From Ruminococcaceae bacterium UBA6416 (GTDB taxonomy: Bacteria; Bacillota; Clostridia; Oscillospirales; Acutalibacteraceae), in contig DJPI01000064.1 in NCBI GenBank assembly GCA_002438505.1, forward strand, positions 1 through 35,822: a stretch of DNA of 35,822 nt, in the 5' to 3' direction. The translations under genes and the position numbers were made by a program. The notes below the pieces were generated by a model. It saw nothing but the letters and a program-made list of their open reading frames with translations. It was not told the origin of the DNA and made no database searches. Shown here one piece after another: positions 25,349 to 34,387 of the stretch (positions are counted from its first letter, which is position 1; every line of letters starts with the position of its first letter).

Positions 25349-28300
25349 ATGAAAGCAAAAAAGAGCATAAAGCGGGCATCGGCCTGCTTTGTTGCCGTTG
25401 TTCTCATGTTGAGCACGTTTCCGCTTTCCGCCTTAACGGGTCTTGAACTTTCGGAAATAATTGCTTCCTTTGGGTTTTCTGCGCGCGCGGAAAGCTATGA
25501 TTGGGAAGAACTTGATTATGAGGAAGTCAGTAAAGACGGCGTTATTTACAGAAAATATGAAAACGGAAAGGCGGCTGTCTGCGGCTATGAAGCCGATGAA
25601 CTCGGCGAGGATTTGACAATTCCTGCTTCAATAGATGATTATCCCGTTGTTGAAATTTCAGGCGAGGCCTTTCTTGACTGCAAAAAGCTGATAAATGTTA
25701 TAATCTCTGACGGAATTGAGTCGATTGAAGACGGCGCGTTTCTTAACTGCGCCAGTTTGAAAAGCATTTCTGTTCCGGAAAGCGTGACGTATATCGCCAA
25801 CATAGCAATAGGTTATAACTATAATCCGTGGATTGGCTGGGAGCCAACGGATCGTAGGCTTGTTATCCGCGGAAAAAGGGGAACATGTGCTGAACGGTAT
25901 GCAATCGAAAATAAATTCGATTTTGAGGTTGATTGCCGGCACGGGGAGTCCTCTCATGTGATATATTCCGCCGTTGAAGAAAGCTGCACCGCAGAAGGTT
26001 ATACGGCCGGAATATACTGCAATGAATGCAAGGACTGGATATCCGGCCATGCGGAGGTTAAGGCTCACCATACTGATGAAAACAAAGACCACGTCTGCGA
26101 TCTCTGCAACGAACAGGCAACGGTAACTTCCGGAGCGTGCGGAGACAGTGCCGCCTATAAGCTCTTTTTTGACGGAGAGCTTGAAATAAGCGGCAGCGGC
26201 GAGCTTTATGAGCTGTGCGATGCAAATTTGATGTTCAATGAATATAAGGAGCAAATCAAATCCGTTACGGTTCAGGACGGAATAACAAAGCTCGGAACGG
26301 CAATGTTTGCCGATTGCAGCAATCTTGAAAAAGTGAGCTTGCCGTCAAGCGTCACAGACCTTGGGAACTGGACGTTCTGTTATTGTGTTTCACTCTCTGA
26401 ATTCACCATTCCGTCGGGTGTTACGATGATTGGCGATTCGGTTTTCGGCAGCTGCGAAAAGCTCAAAAAAATTGTCATCCCGGACGGTGTGACTTCAATC
26501 GGTGAAGCTGCCTTTGCAAATACTGCGCTTGAAAGCGTCACCCTCGGAAAAGGGCTTCAAAAAATAATGTACTCCGTTTTTGATGGCTGCAAAAAGCTGA
26601 AGAACATTGAATTTCCGGAAGGGCTGATTCTCATCGGCACCTCGGCCTTTGCGAACACTGCGCTTGAAAGCGTTAATTTTCCGGCGAGCCTTGAAATGAT
26701 TGGGGAGAATGCATTTTATAATTGTCCGGCCTTGACTCAGGTCACCGTTCCGGGCGGTGTGAAAACAATCGGCTCGGAGGCTCTCGGCTGGTATCAGAAC
26801 GAAGCCGTTGAAAATTTTGTTATCAAAGGCTATACCAATACTGCGGCGGAAAGCTATGCTCTTGAGAATGAATTCCTTTTCAAAACTGCCTGCGAGCATG
26901 GCGAGACTTCACACAAAACGGTTCCGGCGCTTGCGGAGACCTGCACAGAGGACGGATACACCGAGGGTGTGTTCTGCAATGACTGCGGCTTTTGGGTGAG
27001 CGGCCACAAAACAGTGCAAGCCCATCATACTGATGAAAACAAGGACCGTGTTTGCGACATCTGTCAGGAGGACGCGGCAATTTTGAGCGGACAGTGCGGA
27101 GAAAACGCAACTTTCAGCATCTATTCCGACGGCGAAGCCATCATCAGAGGAACGGGAAAGCTCAAAAATTACAAGTATAACAAACGCTCGCCTTTCACCA
27201 AAAATTATAAATATATCAAAAAGCTTACCGTTGAAAGCGGAATAACCTCGCTTGGAAATTATATGTTCAAGGACTGCTCTTTGCTTGAGGAGGTTCAGCT
27301 TCCGGAAGGGCTGGAAAAGGTAAATGCTGACGCTTTCCGCGGCTGCACAGCGCTCAAAACGATTGTTCTTCCGCAGGGGCTTGAAGAGATAGATGACAGC
27401 GCTTTCGGCGGCTGCACGGCGCTTAGCAGCATCACTTTTCCTTCATCTTTGAAGGTTATTGAGTATTTCGCGTTTTCTTACTGCACGGCACTCAAAGAAA
27501 TTTCTCTTCCGGAGGGGATTGAAAGTATTAAATACGGTACTTTTCGCGACTGCACGGCGCTCAGTAAAATCAAATTCCCGTTATCGTTGAAAGTAATCGA
27601 ACAAGAAGCGTTTTATTATTGCCCGGCCTTGACCGAAGTCACCGTTCCGGGAAATGTTGAAACAATCGGTTCAGAGGCTCTCGGCTGGTATTGGGTCAAC
27701 GGTGATGATGAAGACGGGTACAGTGAACGGATTGACAATTTTGTAATCAAAGGCTATGCCAATACTGCGGCGGAGAGCTATGCCCTTGAGAATGAATTCC
27801 TCTTCAAAACCGCCTGTGAGCATGGCGAGACTTCACACAAAACGGTTCCGGCGCTTGCGGAAACCTGCACAGAGGACGGATACACCGAGGGCGTGTTCTG
27901 CAATGACTGCGGCTTTTGGGTGAGCGGCCACAGAACAGTGAAAGCCCACCATACTGATGAAAACAATGATCGTGTTTGCGACATCTGTCAGGAGGACGCG
28001 GCAGTTTACAGCGGAAAGTGCGGAGGTGATGTTACATTCAGGCTTTATAACGATGGAGAGTTGGTTCTCAGCGGCAGCGGCGAAACATATTACGAATATG
28101 ACAATACATTGGCTGATATTGAACATTATGTGTTATCTCTTACGGTTGAAGAGGGAATAACAGATATTGGTGCGTATATATTCGGGGGCTACAGGCAACT
28201 TAAAACCGTTGTGCTTCCGTATAGTCTGGAGAGAATCGGAAGCCATGCGTTTGAAAACTGCACCGCGCTCAGTGAAGTTTATCTGCGATCATCCCTTGTT

Positions 28301-31300
28301 GAAATCGGCAGCGGAGCTTCTTATAAGTGTGAATCACTGAAAGAAATTTCAATACCGGGCAGTGTCAAGTTTATCGGAGGTGCTGCCTTTGCAAAAACAG
28401 GCCTTGAGGAAGTCAGCATTCCGAAAAATGTTATTGAGGTTGGTTATGGCGCGTTCAAAAACTGCAAGTCGCTTGAATCGGCTACCGTTGCGGCTGCCGA
28501 GATAGGCGACAGTGCGTTTGAGGACTGTTCAAAGCTCAGTTCGGTAATGCTTGCTTTCACGCAGGGCAGGGTCGATGAAGAGCCGACCGGAAAGACCGAA
28601 TATATCGGAGAGAAAGCTTTTGCCGGCTGCGCGCTTGAAAGGGTCAACATTCCGCCGAGTGTCAAGCAAATCGGAAACAACGCCTTCGGCTATAACGGAA
28701 GTGCTGAATATGATATATATGATGAAGAGGAAAGGGCTTACTTCAAAAACGACTCATTTGTCGTTTTCGGCTCACCCGATTCTGCTGCGCAAAACTATGC
28801 CGAAGAAAACGGCTTCACCTTTAAAAACGCCGGACGTTATCACAGATACACGCTAGCGCTCGTTCAGCAGCCCTCCTGTTCCGAACCGGGACGCATTGGA
28901 CTTGTCTGCAATATCTGCGGAATTCTCAGGGTTGCTTCCATTCCTGCGGCCGGACATAGAGATAAAAACGCTGACGGGGTCTGCGATTACTGCGAGGCGG
29001 CCGGTGTTGATGCCGGTGAGCCGCTTGTGATTACGGTTCCGGATGATGTCACGGTTATCGGAAGCTATGCTTTTCGCGGACGCGAGTTTGGCGGCTTTGC
29101 AATTATTGACAGGGTTGAAGGAATTGTTTTTCCGGACGGAATAAGGCGGATTGAGGAATACGCTTTCACCGGATTTTCCGGTATAACCGAGCTTGATTTC
29201 GGAAACAGCCTTGAATATATTGGCGAAAGTGCTTTCATGGAGTGCGGCAATTTGAAAAAAATCAACATCGGCAACAGCGTTAAGTATATTGGCGAAGGAG
29301 CCTTTTGCTTCTCCGGCATTGAAAGCATAACCATTCCCGGAAGCTTAAAAACAATTCCGGATATGGCGTTTACTTTTGCATATAATCTCAAGGAGATTGT
29401 GATTGAAAACGGAGTTGAGGATATTACAGGCGAAGGTGCCTTTGCGGCCTGCGCTGTGCAGCGCGTAACAATTCCGGAGAGTGTTAAAAACATTGGTGAT
29501 ACTTCTTTTGCTTTTTGCTGGAATCTTGAAGAATTTAAAGTCAGTGAAAACAACAAGAATTACACATCGGTGGACGGTGTGCTGTATGACAAGGGTGTCA
29601 AAACTTTGATTGCTTATCCGGCAGACAAAAAGGATGTTTCATACAGAATACCTGACGGAGTGGAAACCACCTCGCCGGCCACTTTTGGCAATAATCTTGA
29701 GTCGGTGATTTTTCCGCAGAGTATTAAAACAATCGGCGTTACGCTTTCCGGTGAGGAAAGCGGAATCGACATGACTTCATTCGGCTGGAAGTTCGGAAAA
29801 TTCAACTTCACCGGGGAAACAAGACAGGAACTTTATGATTATGTTGGCAGCTATCCGAGCATTGTTAAGGATGACGGCTTTGAAATCAAGGGCTATCCCG
29901 GAACAGACGCGGAAACCTATGCAAACAAATACGGCTTTAAGTTTGTTGACGTCAGCGAGGGCCACACCCATTGTGTCAATGCATGGACTGTTACAAAAGA
30001 GCCTTCCTGCACCGAAAAGGGTGAAAAAAGCGGCCTCTGCTCAGATTGCGAAACAACGGTAACAAAGGAGCTTGCACCTCTCGGTCACGAACTGAAGCGC
30101 GAGACAAAGGCATCAACCTGCACCGAAAAGGGCTTTGAAAAGGACGTTTGCTCAAGGTGCAAAGAAGAATTTAACTTTAAAGAGCTTCCGCTCGCGGAAC
30201 ATACTTTTTCAGCATTTATCGTAACCAAAGAGCCGGATTGCACCCGAAAAGGAACAAAAGAAAGAACCTGCGGCGTCTGCAAGTATGCTGATACCCAGGA
30301 AATTCCAGCTCTCGGCCATGACCTGAAGCACGAGTCAAAAACATCAACCTGCACCGAAAAAGGCTTTGAAAAAGACGTTTGCTCAAGGTGCAATGGAGAG
30401 TTTAACTTCAAAGAGCTTCCGCTCGCTCAGCATGATTTCATTGGCCGGACTGTAATAAAAAAGCCGACCTGCACCGAAAAGGGTGAGTCAATCAGCGTTT
30501 GCAATTCATGTAAGTTAATCGACTCTCAGGAGATTGCACCTCTCGGCCATGATTTGAAGCATGAAATAAAGGCATCAACCTGCACCGAAAAGGGCTTTGA
30601 AAAGGACGTTTGCTCAAGGTGTGAAGAAGAGTTTAACTTTAAAGAATTGCCTCTCGCCGAGCATACGTTTACAGAGTTTTCCGTAACAAAAGAGCCGGAT
30701 TGCACCCAAAAAGGAACGAAAGAAAGAACCTGCAATGTCTGCAAATATGTTGATACTCAGGAAATTCCGGCTCTCGGCCATGACCTGAAGCACGAGTCAA
30801 AAACATCAACCTGCACCGAAAAGGGCTTTGAAAAAGACGTTTGCTCAAGGTGTAAAGAAGAGTTTAACTTTAAAGAATTGCCTCTTGCTGAGCATACGTT
30901 TTCAGTTCAGACGGTAATAAAAGAATCAACCTGCACCGAGGCCGGAGAAGTGACGGTTTCATGCAGTCTTTGCGGATACGGCGAAACGCAGGAAACAAAG
31001 CCGCTCGGACATGACTTCAGCCATGATTCAATTCAGTCCACCTGCGCGGTTGAAGGCGAGGAATTTGACGTTTGTTTGAGATGCAGAAAAGTTTTCAACA
31101 GAACGAAGCTGCCCTTGCTGCCTCACAGTTATGGTGACTGGGAATTCACTGTTGAACCGACCTGCACCTCTGAAGGCGAAAAAACAAGAGTATGCTCGGC
31201 CTGCGGTAAGCGTGAGACAACGGCTGCGGAAAAGGCGACGCATTCCTTTGGCGAATGGGCGGTGACAAAAGAAGCCACCGCCGAAGAAACCGGTGAGAAA

Positions 31301-31891
31301 GAGCGCTTTTGCCATGTTTGCGGATTCACCGAAAAAGAAGTGATTGAAAAACTGCCGCTGAATGAGGCCAAGGACGAAAAAACAGGAATTGTTGTTGAAT
31401 ATCCGGAAAACAGTTATGACGGTACTGTTGAAATTGCTGTTACGGAGACCTTTGGCGGAGCTCAGTATGAGACGCTGAACGCGGAAAAAGGCAAGTATCA
31501 GAAGTTATTGTTTGATATCACAACAACGGTTGACGGAAAAGCTGCTCAGCCGAGTGAGCCGGTCTTTGTCAAAATTCCGCTGCCTGCCGGTTACAACCCG
31601 GAAAAGACCGTTGTCTATCACGTTACGGATGACGGAAAGCTTGAAAAAACGGAAAGGCGGTTTGAAGACGGATATATTGTTTTTGCTGCGAATCATTTCA
31701 GCTACTACGCGATAGTTGATGAAACGGAAAAAACCGAACCGGTCAATCCGCCGCAGCCCGATCCGTCTGCAAACTGCTCCTGCGCCTGTCATAAGGGCGG
31801 AATTGCAAAGTTCTTCTTTAAAATCGGTCTGTTTTTCCAAAAAATATTCGGAAAGAACAGAATGTGCACCTGCGGCGTTTCACATTATTAA
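25349..31891 (+). CDS. Large secreted BspA-type LRR protein with Cys/His module arrays (2180 aa)
   Basis: This is an exported surface protein. A clear signal peptide (KAKKSIKRASACFVAVVLML) is followed by possible cleavage after PLSA (residue 28) or SARA (residue 47). LRR_5 blocks alternate with a Cys/His module (residues ~195-286, 514-604, 822-913, 1164-1221) that carries a DENxDxVCDxC segment. LRR_5 repeats resume to ~1500. Residues 1551-1935 are five 77-aa units, each with two C-x9-C-x2-C-x12/13-H modules, followed by two more, one degenerate. A beta-rich domain (~2003-2127) ends AANHFSYYAIVDE, a type I recall from C-termini of Clostridia surface proteins. The tail, 2142-2180, matches that of the upstream giant gene. 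AAAGGAGAG lies before the start, so unlike its neighbour the 5' end is convincing. It lies 107 bp downstream of that gene. No LPXTG, SLH or choline-binding anchor is visible. Adhesion, possibly with metal binding, is an inference. Confidence 0.93.
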   Translation: MKAKKSIKRASACFVAVVLMLSTFPLSALTGLELSEIIASFGFSARAESYDWEELDYEEVSKDGVIYRKYENGKAAVCGYEADELGEDLTIPASIDDYPVVEISGEAFLDCKKLINVIISDGIESIEDGAFLNCASLKSISVPESVTYIANIAIGYNYNPWIGWEPTDRRLVIRGKRGTCAERYAIENKFDFEVDCRHGESSHVIYSAVEESCTAEGYTAGIYCNECKDWISGHAEVKAHHTDENKDHVCDLCNEQATVTSGACGDSAAYKLFFDGELEISGSGELYELCDANLMFNEYKEQIKSVTVQDGITKLGTAMFADCSNLEKVSLPSSVTDLGNWTFCYCVSLSEFTIPSGVTMIGDSVFGSCEKLKKIVIPDGVTSIGEAAFANTALESVTLGKGLQKIMYSVFDGCKKLKNIEFPEGLILIGTSAFANTALESVNFPASLEMIGENAFYNCPALTQVTVPGGVKTIGSEALGWYQNEAVENFVIKGYTNTAAESYALENEFLFKTACEHGETSHKTVPALAETCTEDGYTEGVFCNDCGFWVSGHKTVQAHHTDENKDRVCDICQEDAAILSGQCGENATFSIYSDGEAIIRGTGKLKNYKYNKRSPFTKNYKYIKKLTVESGITSLGNYMFKDCSLLEEVQLPEGLEKVNADAFRGCTALKTIVLPQGLEEIDDSAFGGCTALSSITFPSSLKVIEYFAFSYCTALKEISLPEGIESIKYGTFRDCTALSKIKFPLSLKVIEQEAFYYCPALTEVTVPGNVETIGSEALGWYWVNGDDEDGYSERIDNFVIKGYANTAAESYALENEFLFKTACEHGETSHKTVPALAETCTEDGYTEGVFCNDCGFWVSGHRTVKAHHTDENNDRVCDICQEDAAVYSGKCGGDVTFRLYNDGELVLSGSGETYYEYDNTLADIEHYVLSLTVEEGITDIGAYIFGGYRQLKTVVLPYSLERIGSHAFENCTALSEVYLRSSLVEIGSGASYKCESLKEISIPGSVKFIGGAAFAKTGLEEVSIPKNVIEVGYGAFKNCKSLESATVAAAEIGDSAFEDCSKLSSVMLAFTQGRVDEEPTGKTEYIGEKAFAGCALERVNIPPSVKQIGNNAFGYNGSAEYDIYDEEERAYFKNDSFVVFGSPDSAAQNYAEENGFTFKNAGRYHRYTLALVQQPSCSEPGRIGLVCNICGILRVASIPAAGHRDKNADGVCDYCEAAGVDAGEPLVITVPDDVTVIGSYAFRGREFGGFAIIDRVEGIVFPDGIRRIEEYAFTGFSGITELDFGNSLEYIGESAFMECGNLKKINIGNSVKYIGEGAFCFSGIESITIPGSLKTIPDMAFTFAYNLKEIVIENGVEDITGEGAFAACAVQRVTIPESVKNIGDTSFAFCWNLEEFKVSENNKNYTSVDGVLYDKGVKTLIAYPADKKDVSYRIPDGVETTSPATFGNNLESVIFPQSIKTIGVTLSGEESGIDMTSFGWKFGKFNFTGETRQELYDYVGSYPSIVKDDGFEIKGYPGTDAETYANKYGFKFVDVSEGHTHCVNAWTVTKEPSCTEKGEKSGLCSDCETTVTKELAPLGHELKRETKASTCTEKGFEKDVCSRCKEEFNFKELPLAEHTFSAFIVTKEPDCTRKGTKERTCGVCKYADTQEIPALGHDLKHESKTSTCTEKGFEKDVCSRCNGEFNFKELPLAQHDFIGRTVIKKPTCTEKGESISVCNSCKLIDSQEIAPLGHDLKHEIKASTCTEKGFEKDVCSRCEEEFNFKELPLAEHTFTEFSVTKEPDCTQKGTKERTCNVCKYVDTQEIPALGHDLKHESKTSTCTEKGFEKDVCSRCKEEFNFKELPLAEHTFSVQTVIKESTCTEAGEVTVSCSLCGYGETQETKPLGHDFSHDSIQSTCAVEGEEFDVCLRCRKVFNRTKLPLLPHSYGDWEFTVEPTCTSEGEKTRVCSACGKRETTAAEKATHSFGEWAVTKEATAEETGEKERFCHVCGFTEKEVIEKLPLNEAKDEKTGIVVEYPENSYDGTVEIAVTETFGGAQYETLNAEKGKYQKLLFDITTTVDGKAAQPSEPVFVKIPLPAGYNPEKTVVYHVTDDGKLEKTERRFEDGYIVFAANHFSYYAIVDETEKTEPVNPPQPDPSANCSCACHKGGIAKFFFKIGLFFQKIFGKNRMCTCGVSHY
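26822..27079 (+). repeat. 258-bp near-identical direct repeat, copy 1
   Basis: This copy pairs with 27746-28003 at an offset of exactly 924 bp. It encodes 86 residues covering an LRR end (TAAESYALENEFLFKTACEH) and the Cys/His module. Differences between the copies are few and mostly third-position. Confidence 0.9.
27746..28003 (+). repeat. 258-bp near-identical direct repeat, copy 2
   Basis: Second copy of 26822-27079, in frame and the same orientation. Recombination between the two would remove or add 924 bp (308 codons) without breaking the frame. Confidence 0.9.
29999..31153 (+). repeat. Five tandem 231-bp units coding paired Cys/His modules
   Basis: Units start at 29999, 30230, 30461, 30692 and 30923, exactly 231 bp (77 codons) apart. 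The second half of units 1-4 (CTEKGFEKDVCSRC region) is nearly identical in DNA; the first half and unit 5 have diverged. Units 2 and 4 resemble each other most, suggesting duplication in pairs. Confidence 0.92.
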
Positions 31892-31930
31892 ATCATTGCA
31901 ACAGGGCTTTGTTACTTGCAGGCAAAACTG

Positions 31931-31962
31931 GGGGCTGTTCTGAGTGGTTTCAGAACAGCCCC
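31931..31962 (+). terminator. Strong hairpin terminator after the giant genes
   Basis: GGGGCTGTTCTGA (31931-31943) pairs perfectly with TCAGAACAGCCCC (31950-31962), 13 bp with a 6-nt loop. The following TATTAATA is only moderately T-rich. It probably ends transcription of the surface-protein genes. Confidence 0.8.
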
Positions 31963-32342
31963 TATTAATATGTATTTTATTTCCATAATTAATCCAGTCC
32001 CATCCGATATCATGGAATTGCAAGAATTTTTGCGCAACCGCATAAATAAGAGTGTACAGGCGATAAATATTGTAATTATTGCAATAATTGTATATTTTAA
32101 ACAAAAATACATTCAAACTAATAGCCAAAAAACTAATAGTCAAAAAATAAAAATTATTATACAATAAATATGTAAAAATGTAGTGAGTGGTTTAAACAAG
32201 AAAGTCGGTGAAAATCATAGTAGTGAAGAAAGGAGTAAAGATATAAGACCGGCATAGATGTTAAACTATTTTCTGTTTTTACTACTTTGTCTACATAAAC
32301 AGCACAGGCAGAATATTTACTTTATAAAGGAGGTAATATAAG
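31963..32342. other. AT-rich intergenic region without a convincing gene
   Basis: About 380 bp, markedly more AT-rich than sequence to its left. Short open frames on both strands lack ribosome binding sites or recognisable products. Two imperfect copies of AACTAATAGYCAAAAAA lie near 32116-32150. AAAGGAGGT near the end belongs to the following gene; I cannot place its promoter firmly. Confidence 0.6.
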
Positions 32343-33293
32343 ATGAAGAAGGTTAAAGAAACAAGCATTAAAAAAATACTGATGTTGGGATTAATTCTAT
32401 GTTTATTTTGTGTCTTACAGTTAAGCACATATGCTGTATTCAATCCAGAAAGCATCCCTGAAGAAGAGCAAAGCGCGGTAGCGGCAGAATATTATGATGA
32501 AGAAGACAAAAAAATCAATGAACAGGTCAGTTTGATAAAACGTCTTGACAAGGCGAGACAAAAAGACTCAGATACATACAACCACTTTAGTGAGTTGAGA
32601 AACCTTTTGAACACCAATTTAAATAAAGCTGTCCTTCCACAGCCAAAATCTAGTTATGCAAATTATAACCGAGAAAATGCGACTGCCTATGCTCTTAATT
32701 ATGCCGAATCGCATAATTAAGCATATAAAAACCTTGGCAATAATGATTGTACGAATTTTGTCTCTCAGGCAATAGCGGTAGGTGGAGTCTATTCATATAT
32801 TAATTCAAATTTCACAACAACTCCATCGCTAATTAAAAACTGGATTTTAGATACTTCCCCAAACCACTGGTACATGATTAAGAAATCTCGAGCAATCGGT
32901 TTGAATTACTGGCAATATTCTGAATCTTGGGCTTTTGTCTCTGACTTTAGAACATTTCATAAATCACGTTCTGCGGTTGGAAGCAATTACTTTCAAGGAA
33001 AATTAACCTCTGGGACATCCGGAAGTACACAATATGTACCCAACAAGAAAGCAAATGAAAATAGCAATTTAGAGTATAAATTGCGTAAACATGCAAAAAT
33101 TGGACAGGTCTGGCAGAGCGGGAATCAGCATTCAATTATAATTACAAAAGTAGTAAAGAATTCAAATGGATATAATTATGTTTGGTATTCATGCCATTCT
33201 GATTCTAAGAAAAATGAAGATATTCAGACTTTCTTTAAGTGGGTCTACGAGAAACGCGGAAATGAAACAATTCATAGACTTGATTTTAGCTGA
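32343..33293 (+). pseudogene. Amidase_6-type wall hydrolase broken by an in-frame TAA
   Basis: A strong AAAGGAGGT precedes MKKVKETSIKK and a signal peptide ending near LSTYA. The reading frame stops at TAA 32718-32720, then continues in the same frame without another stop to 33293. The join falls inside the amidase_6 signature: YNRENATAYALNYAESHN, stop, AYKNLGNNDCTNFVSQ. The catalytic Cys (DCTNF), a His (GNQHSIII) and the ending YSCHSDSKK are all after the stop, so the 125-aa product would be inactive. Intact members are exported and thought to act on cell-wall peptides or amides. One base change from a sense codon such as AAA, GAA or CAA would explain the stop. Decay looks recent because the rest of the frame is clean. 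Confidence 0.85.
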
Positions 33294-33325
33294 AGATACT
33301 AAGATATAATAAAGGGTGATTTTAT

Positions 33326-33871
33326 ATGAAGACAAAGAGGATTCTTGCAGTTCTTTTTAGCATTATTGCGGTTCTGACCATCGCCGGTGTAGCCTTATAC
33401 TTTGGAATATATCTGCCGTTTGATGTTACAGATGCCAAAATTGAAGTTGGCGCTTCTTTTACGGACGCAGATTTGGAGAGCGCATCTCGGCAGTTTGAGA
33501 GTGATAGAAATAATGGTTATATTGATTATATGCGTAAGGATTTTGAGTTTGACTCAACGCCTGCGGACAAATACTGCGTTGCGAAGATTACTGCTGTGGT
33601 TTATAATCCGAGCAAATTGACAACATCTGCGCTGTATCTGTTTCCGAAAAAGGATAACGATGTAATTTGCTACTTAGAGCCGTACATGAAAGCCGTCAAC
33701 ATTCTTCCCGGCGAAACAAAAGAAGTATCCTCATATTTTGTGTGTCGAAAGAATAATATGACCGATAAGGCGCTTGCCGAGTATATTGAAAGTCTTGATT
33801 TTTATCTTTTGGAGGAGGACAACATTTTCGGACAGAAGAAAATCAAGGTGACGCTCAAAGATTTTGTATGA
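33326..33871 (+). CDS. Membrane-anchored protein of unknown function (181 aa)
   Basis: I do not recognise a family. Residues 7-30 (ILAVLFSIIAVLTIAGVALY) form one N-terminal membrane segment or uncleaved signal, after MKTKR. The rest is a predicted extracellular domain of beta-rich character with ESASRQFESD, an AKITAVVYNPSKL strand and a LPGETKEVSSYFVCR stretch, which resembles immunoglobulin-like or DUF4352-type domains in which a protein holds a polar face outside the cell; this is a weak inference. AAAGGGTG precedes the start. It follows the broken amidase by 32 bp and might have been cotranscribed with it. The bidirectional hairpin at 33937 ends the unit. Confidence 0.8.
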   Translation: MKTKRILAVLFSIIAVLTIAGVALYFGIYLPFDVTDAKIEVGASFTDADLESASRQFESDRNNGYIDYMRKDFEFDSTPADKYCVAKITAVVYNPSKLTTSALYLFPKKDNDVICYLEPYMKAVNILPGETKEVSSYFVCRKNNMTDKALAEYIESLDFYLLEEDNIFGQKKIKVTLKDFV

Positions 33872-33936
33872 AGAAAAACGCTTTATCGAGAATAATTTAT
33901 GTATCATAGAAAGCCGCAAAGATGTTTATAAGCGAA

Positions 33937-33979
33937 AAGGACTGCCACAATGATATTCCTGCGGCAGTCCTTGGTTTTA
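33937..33979. terminator. Bidirectional terminator between convergent genes
   Basis: AAGGACTGCC (33937-33946) pairs perfectly with GGCAGTCCTT (33963-33972). On the plus strand it runs into GGTTTTATTT, on the minus strand into TTTTCG. It sits between the convergent 181-aa gene and the XRE regulator. Confidence 0.85.
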
Positions 33980-34010
33980 TTTGGTAGAAAAAGAGTTACA
34001 TTTATTAATG

Positions 34011-34238
34011 TCAATCCCTAAAATCAAAAAGCTTTGACGGTGAAATTGAAAAAAGGTCACACATTTCAAAAATGACGTCAAGTGAGACTCCGCTGGTTGC
34101 AAGCTCAATTTTGCTGATTGTTGTTCGGTCAAGGTTAAGTGCTTCGGCAAGCTTTTCCTGCGTAAAACCGTTAAGCTTGCGGTAATGGGCTATATTCAGA
34201 CCCAATAAAATATATTTGTCTTTTTGTTTGATATTCAT
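34011..34238 (-). CDS. XRE family helix-turn-helix regulator (75 aa)
   Basis: This single-domain Cro/C1-type DNA-binding protein has an HTH at about residues 12-66: GLNIAHYRKLNGFTQEKLAE as helices 1-2, LDRTTISKIE as the recognition helix region, then VSLDVIFEMCDLFSISPSKLF. There is no ligand domain, as in small phage-type or toxin-antitoxin-type repressors. The start at 34238 follows a GAGGTG site; five extra upstream residues are possible but have no site. It is divergent from the zinc-ribbon gene at 34388, and its promoter carries the palindrome GTCGATCGAC between the -35 and -10, suggesting self-repression and perhaps control of its neighbour. No partner toxin gene is seen. Confidence 0.93.
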   Translation of the reverse strand: MNIKQKDKYILLGLNIAHYRKLNGFTQEKLAEALNLDRTTISKIELATSGVSLDVIFEMCDLFSISPSKLFDFRD

Positions 34239-34257
34239 TAATAAACACCTCAATAAA

Positions 34258-34286
34258 ATTATAGAAGTCGATCGACATCATTTACA
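34258..34286 (-). promoter_or_regulatory. Promoter and candidate operator of the XRE gene
   Basis: On the minus strand TGTAAA (34286-34281) and a perfect TATAAT (34263-34258) are 17 bp apart. The perfect 10-bp palindrome GTCGATCGAC (34267-34276) lies in the spacer, where a bound repressor would block RNA polymerase. Confidence 0.6.
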
Positions 34287-34311
34287 GTGCTCAAAACACA
34301 TAAAATTATGA

Positions 34312-34340
34312 TTGACATTCTACATTTTAGGTGCTATAAT
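34312..34340 (+). promoter_or_regulatory. Perfect consensus sigma-A promoter for the zinc-ribbon gene
   Basis: TTGACA (34312-34317) and TATAAT (34335-34340) with a 17-bp spacer, an exact match to the housekeeping consensus, 47 bp upstream of the start codon. A gene with such a promoter is usually either strongly expressed or repressed by a bound regulator. Confidence 0.9.
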
Positions 34341-34387
34341 GCAGATACGGTAATTGCCGAATTTAATTTGAACTGAAGGAGAGACGT

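Noticed and set aside
29999..31153. Regular 231-bp repeats considered as a CRISPR or satellite array
   Set aside because: The period is a multiple of three, the frame stays open and the protein motif is conserved; it is a coding tandem repeat.
31880..32167. Small open frames on both strands after the giant genes
   Set aside because: They overlap each other and the 13-bp terminator hairpin, lack ribosome binding sites and show low-complexity Ile/Asn/Lys-rich translation expected from AT-rich DNA.
32718..32720. Recoding or read-through of TAA in the amidase gene
   Set aside because: All other genes here use TAA as a normal stop, and no selenocysteine-like or frameshift structure is evident; a nonsense mutation is simpler.
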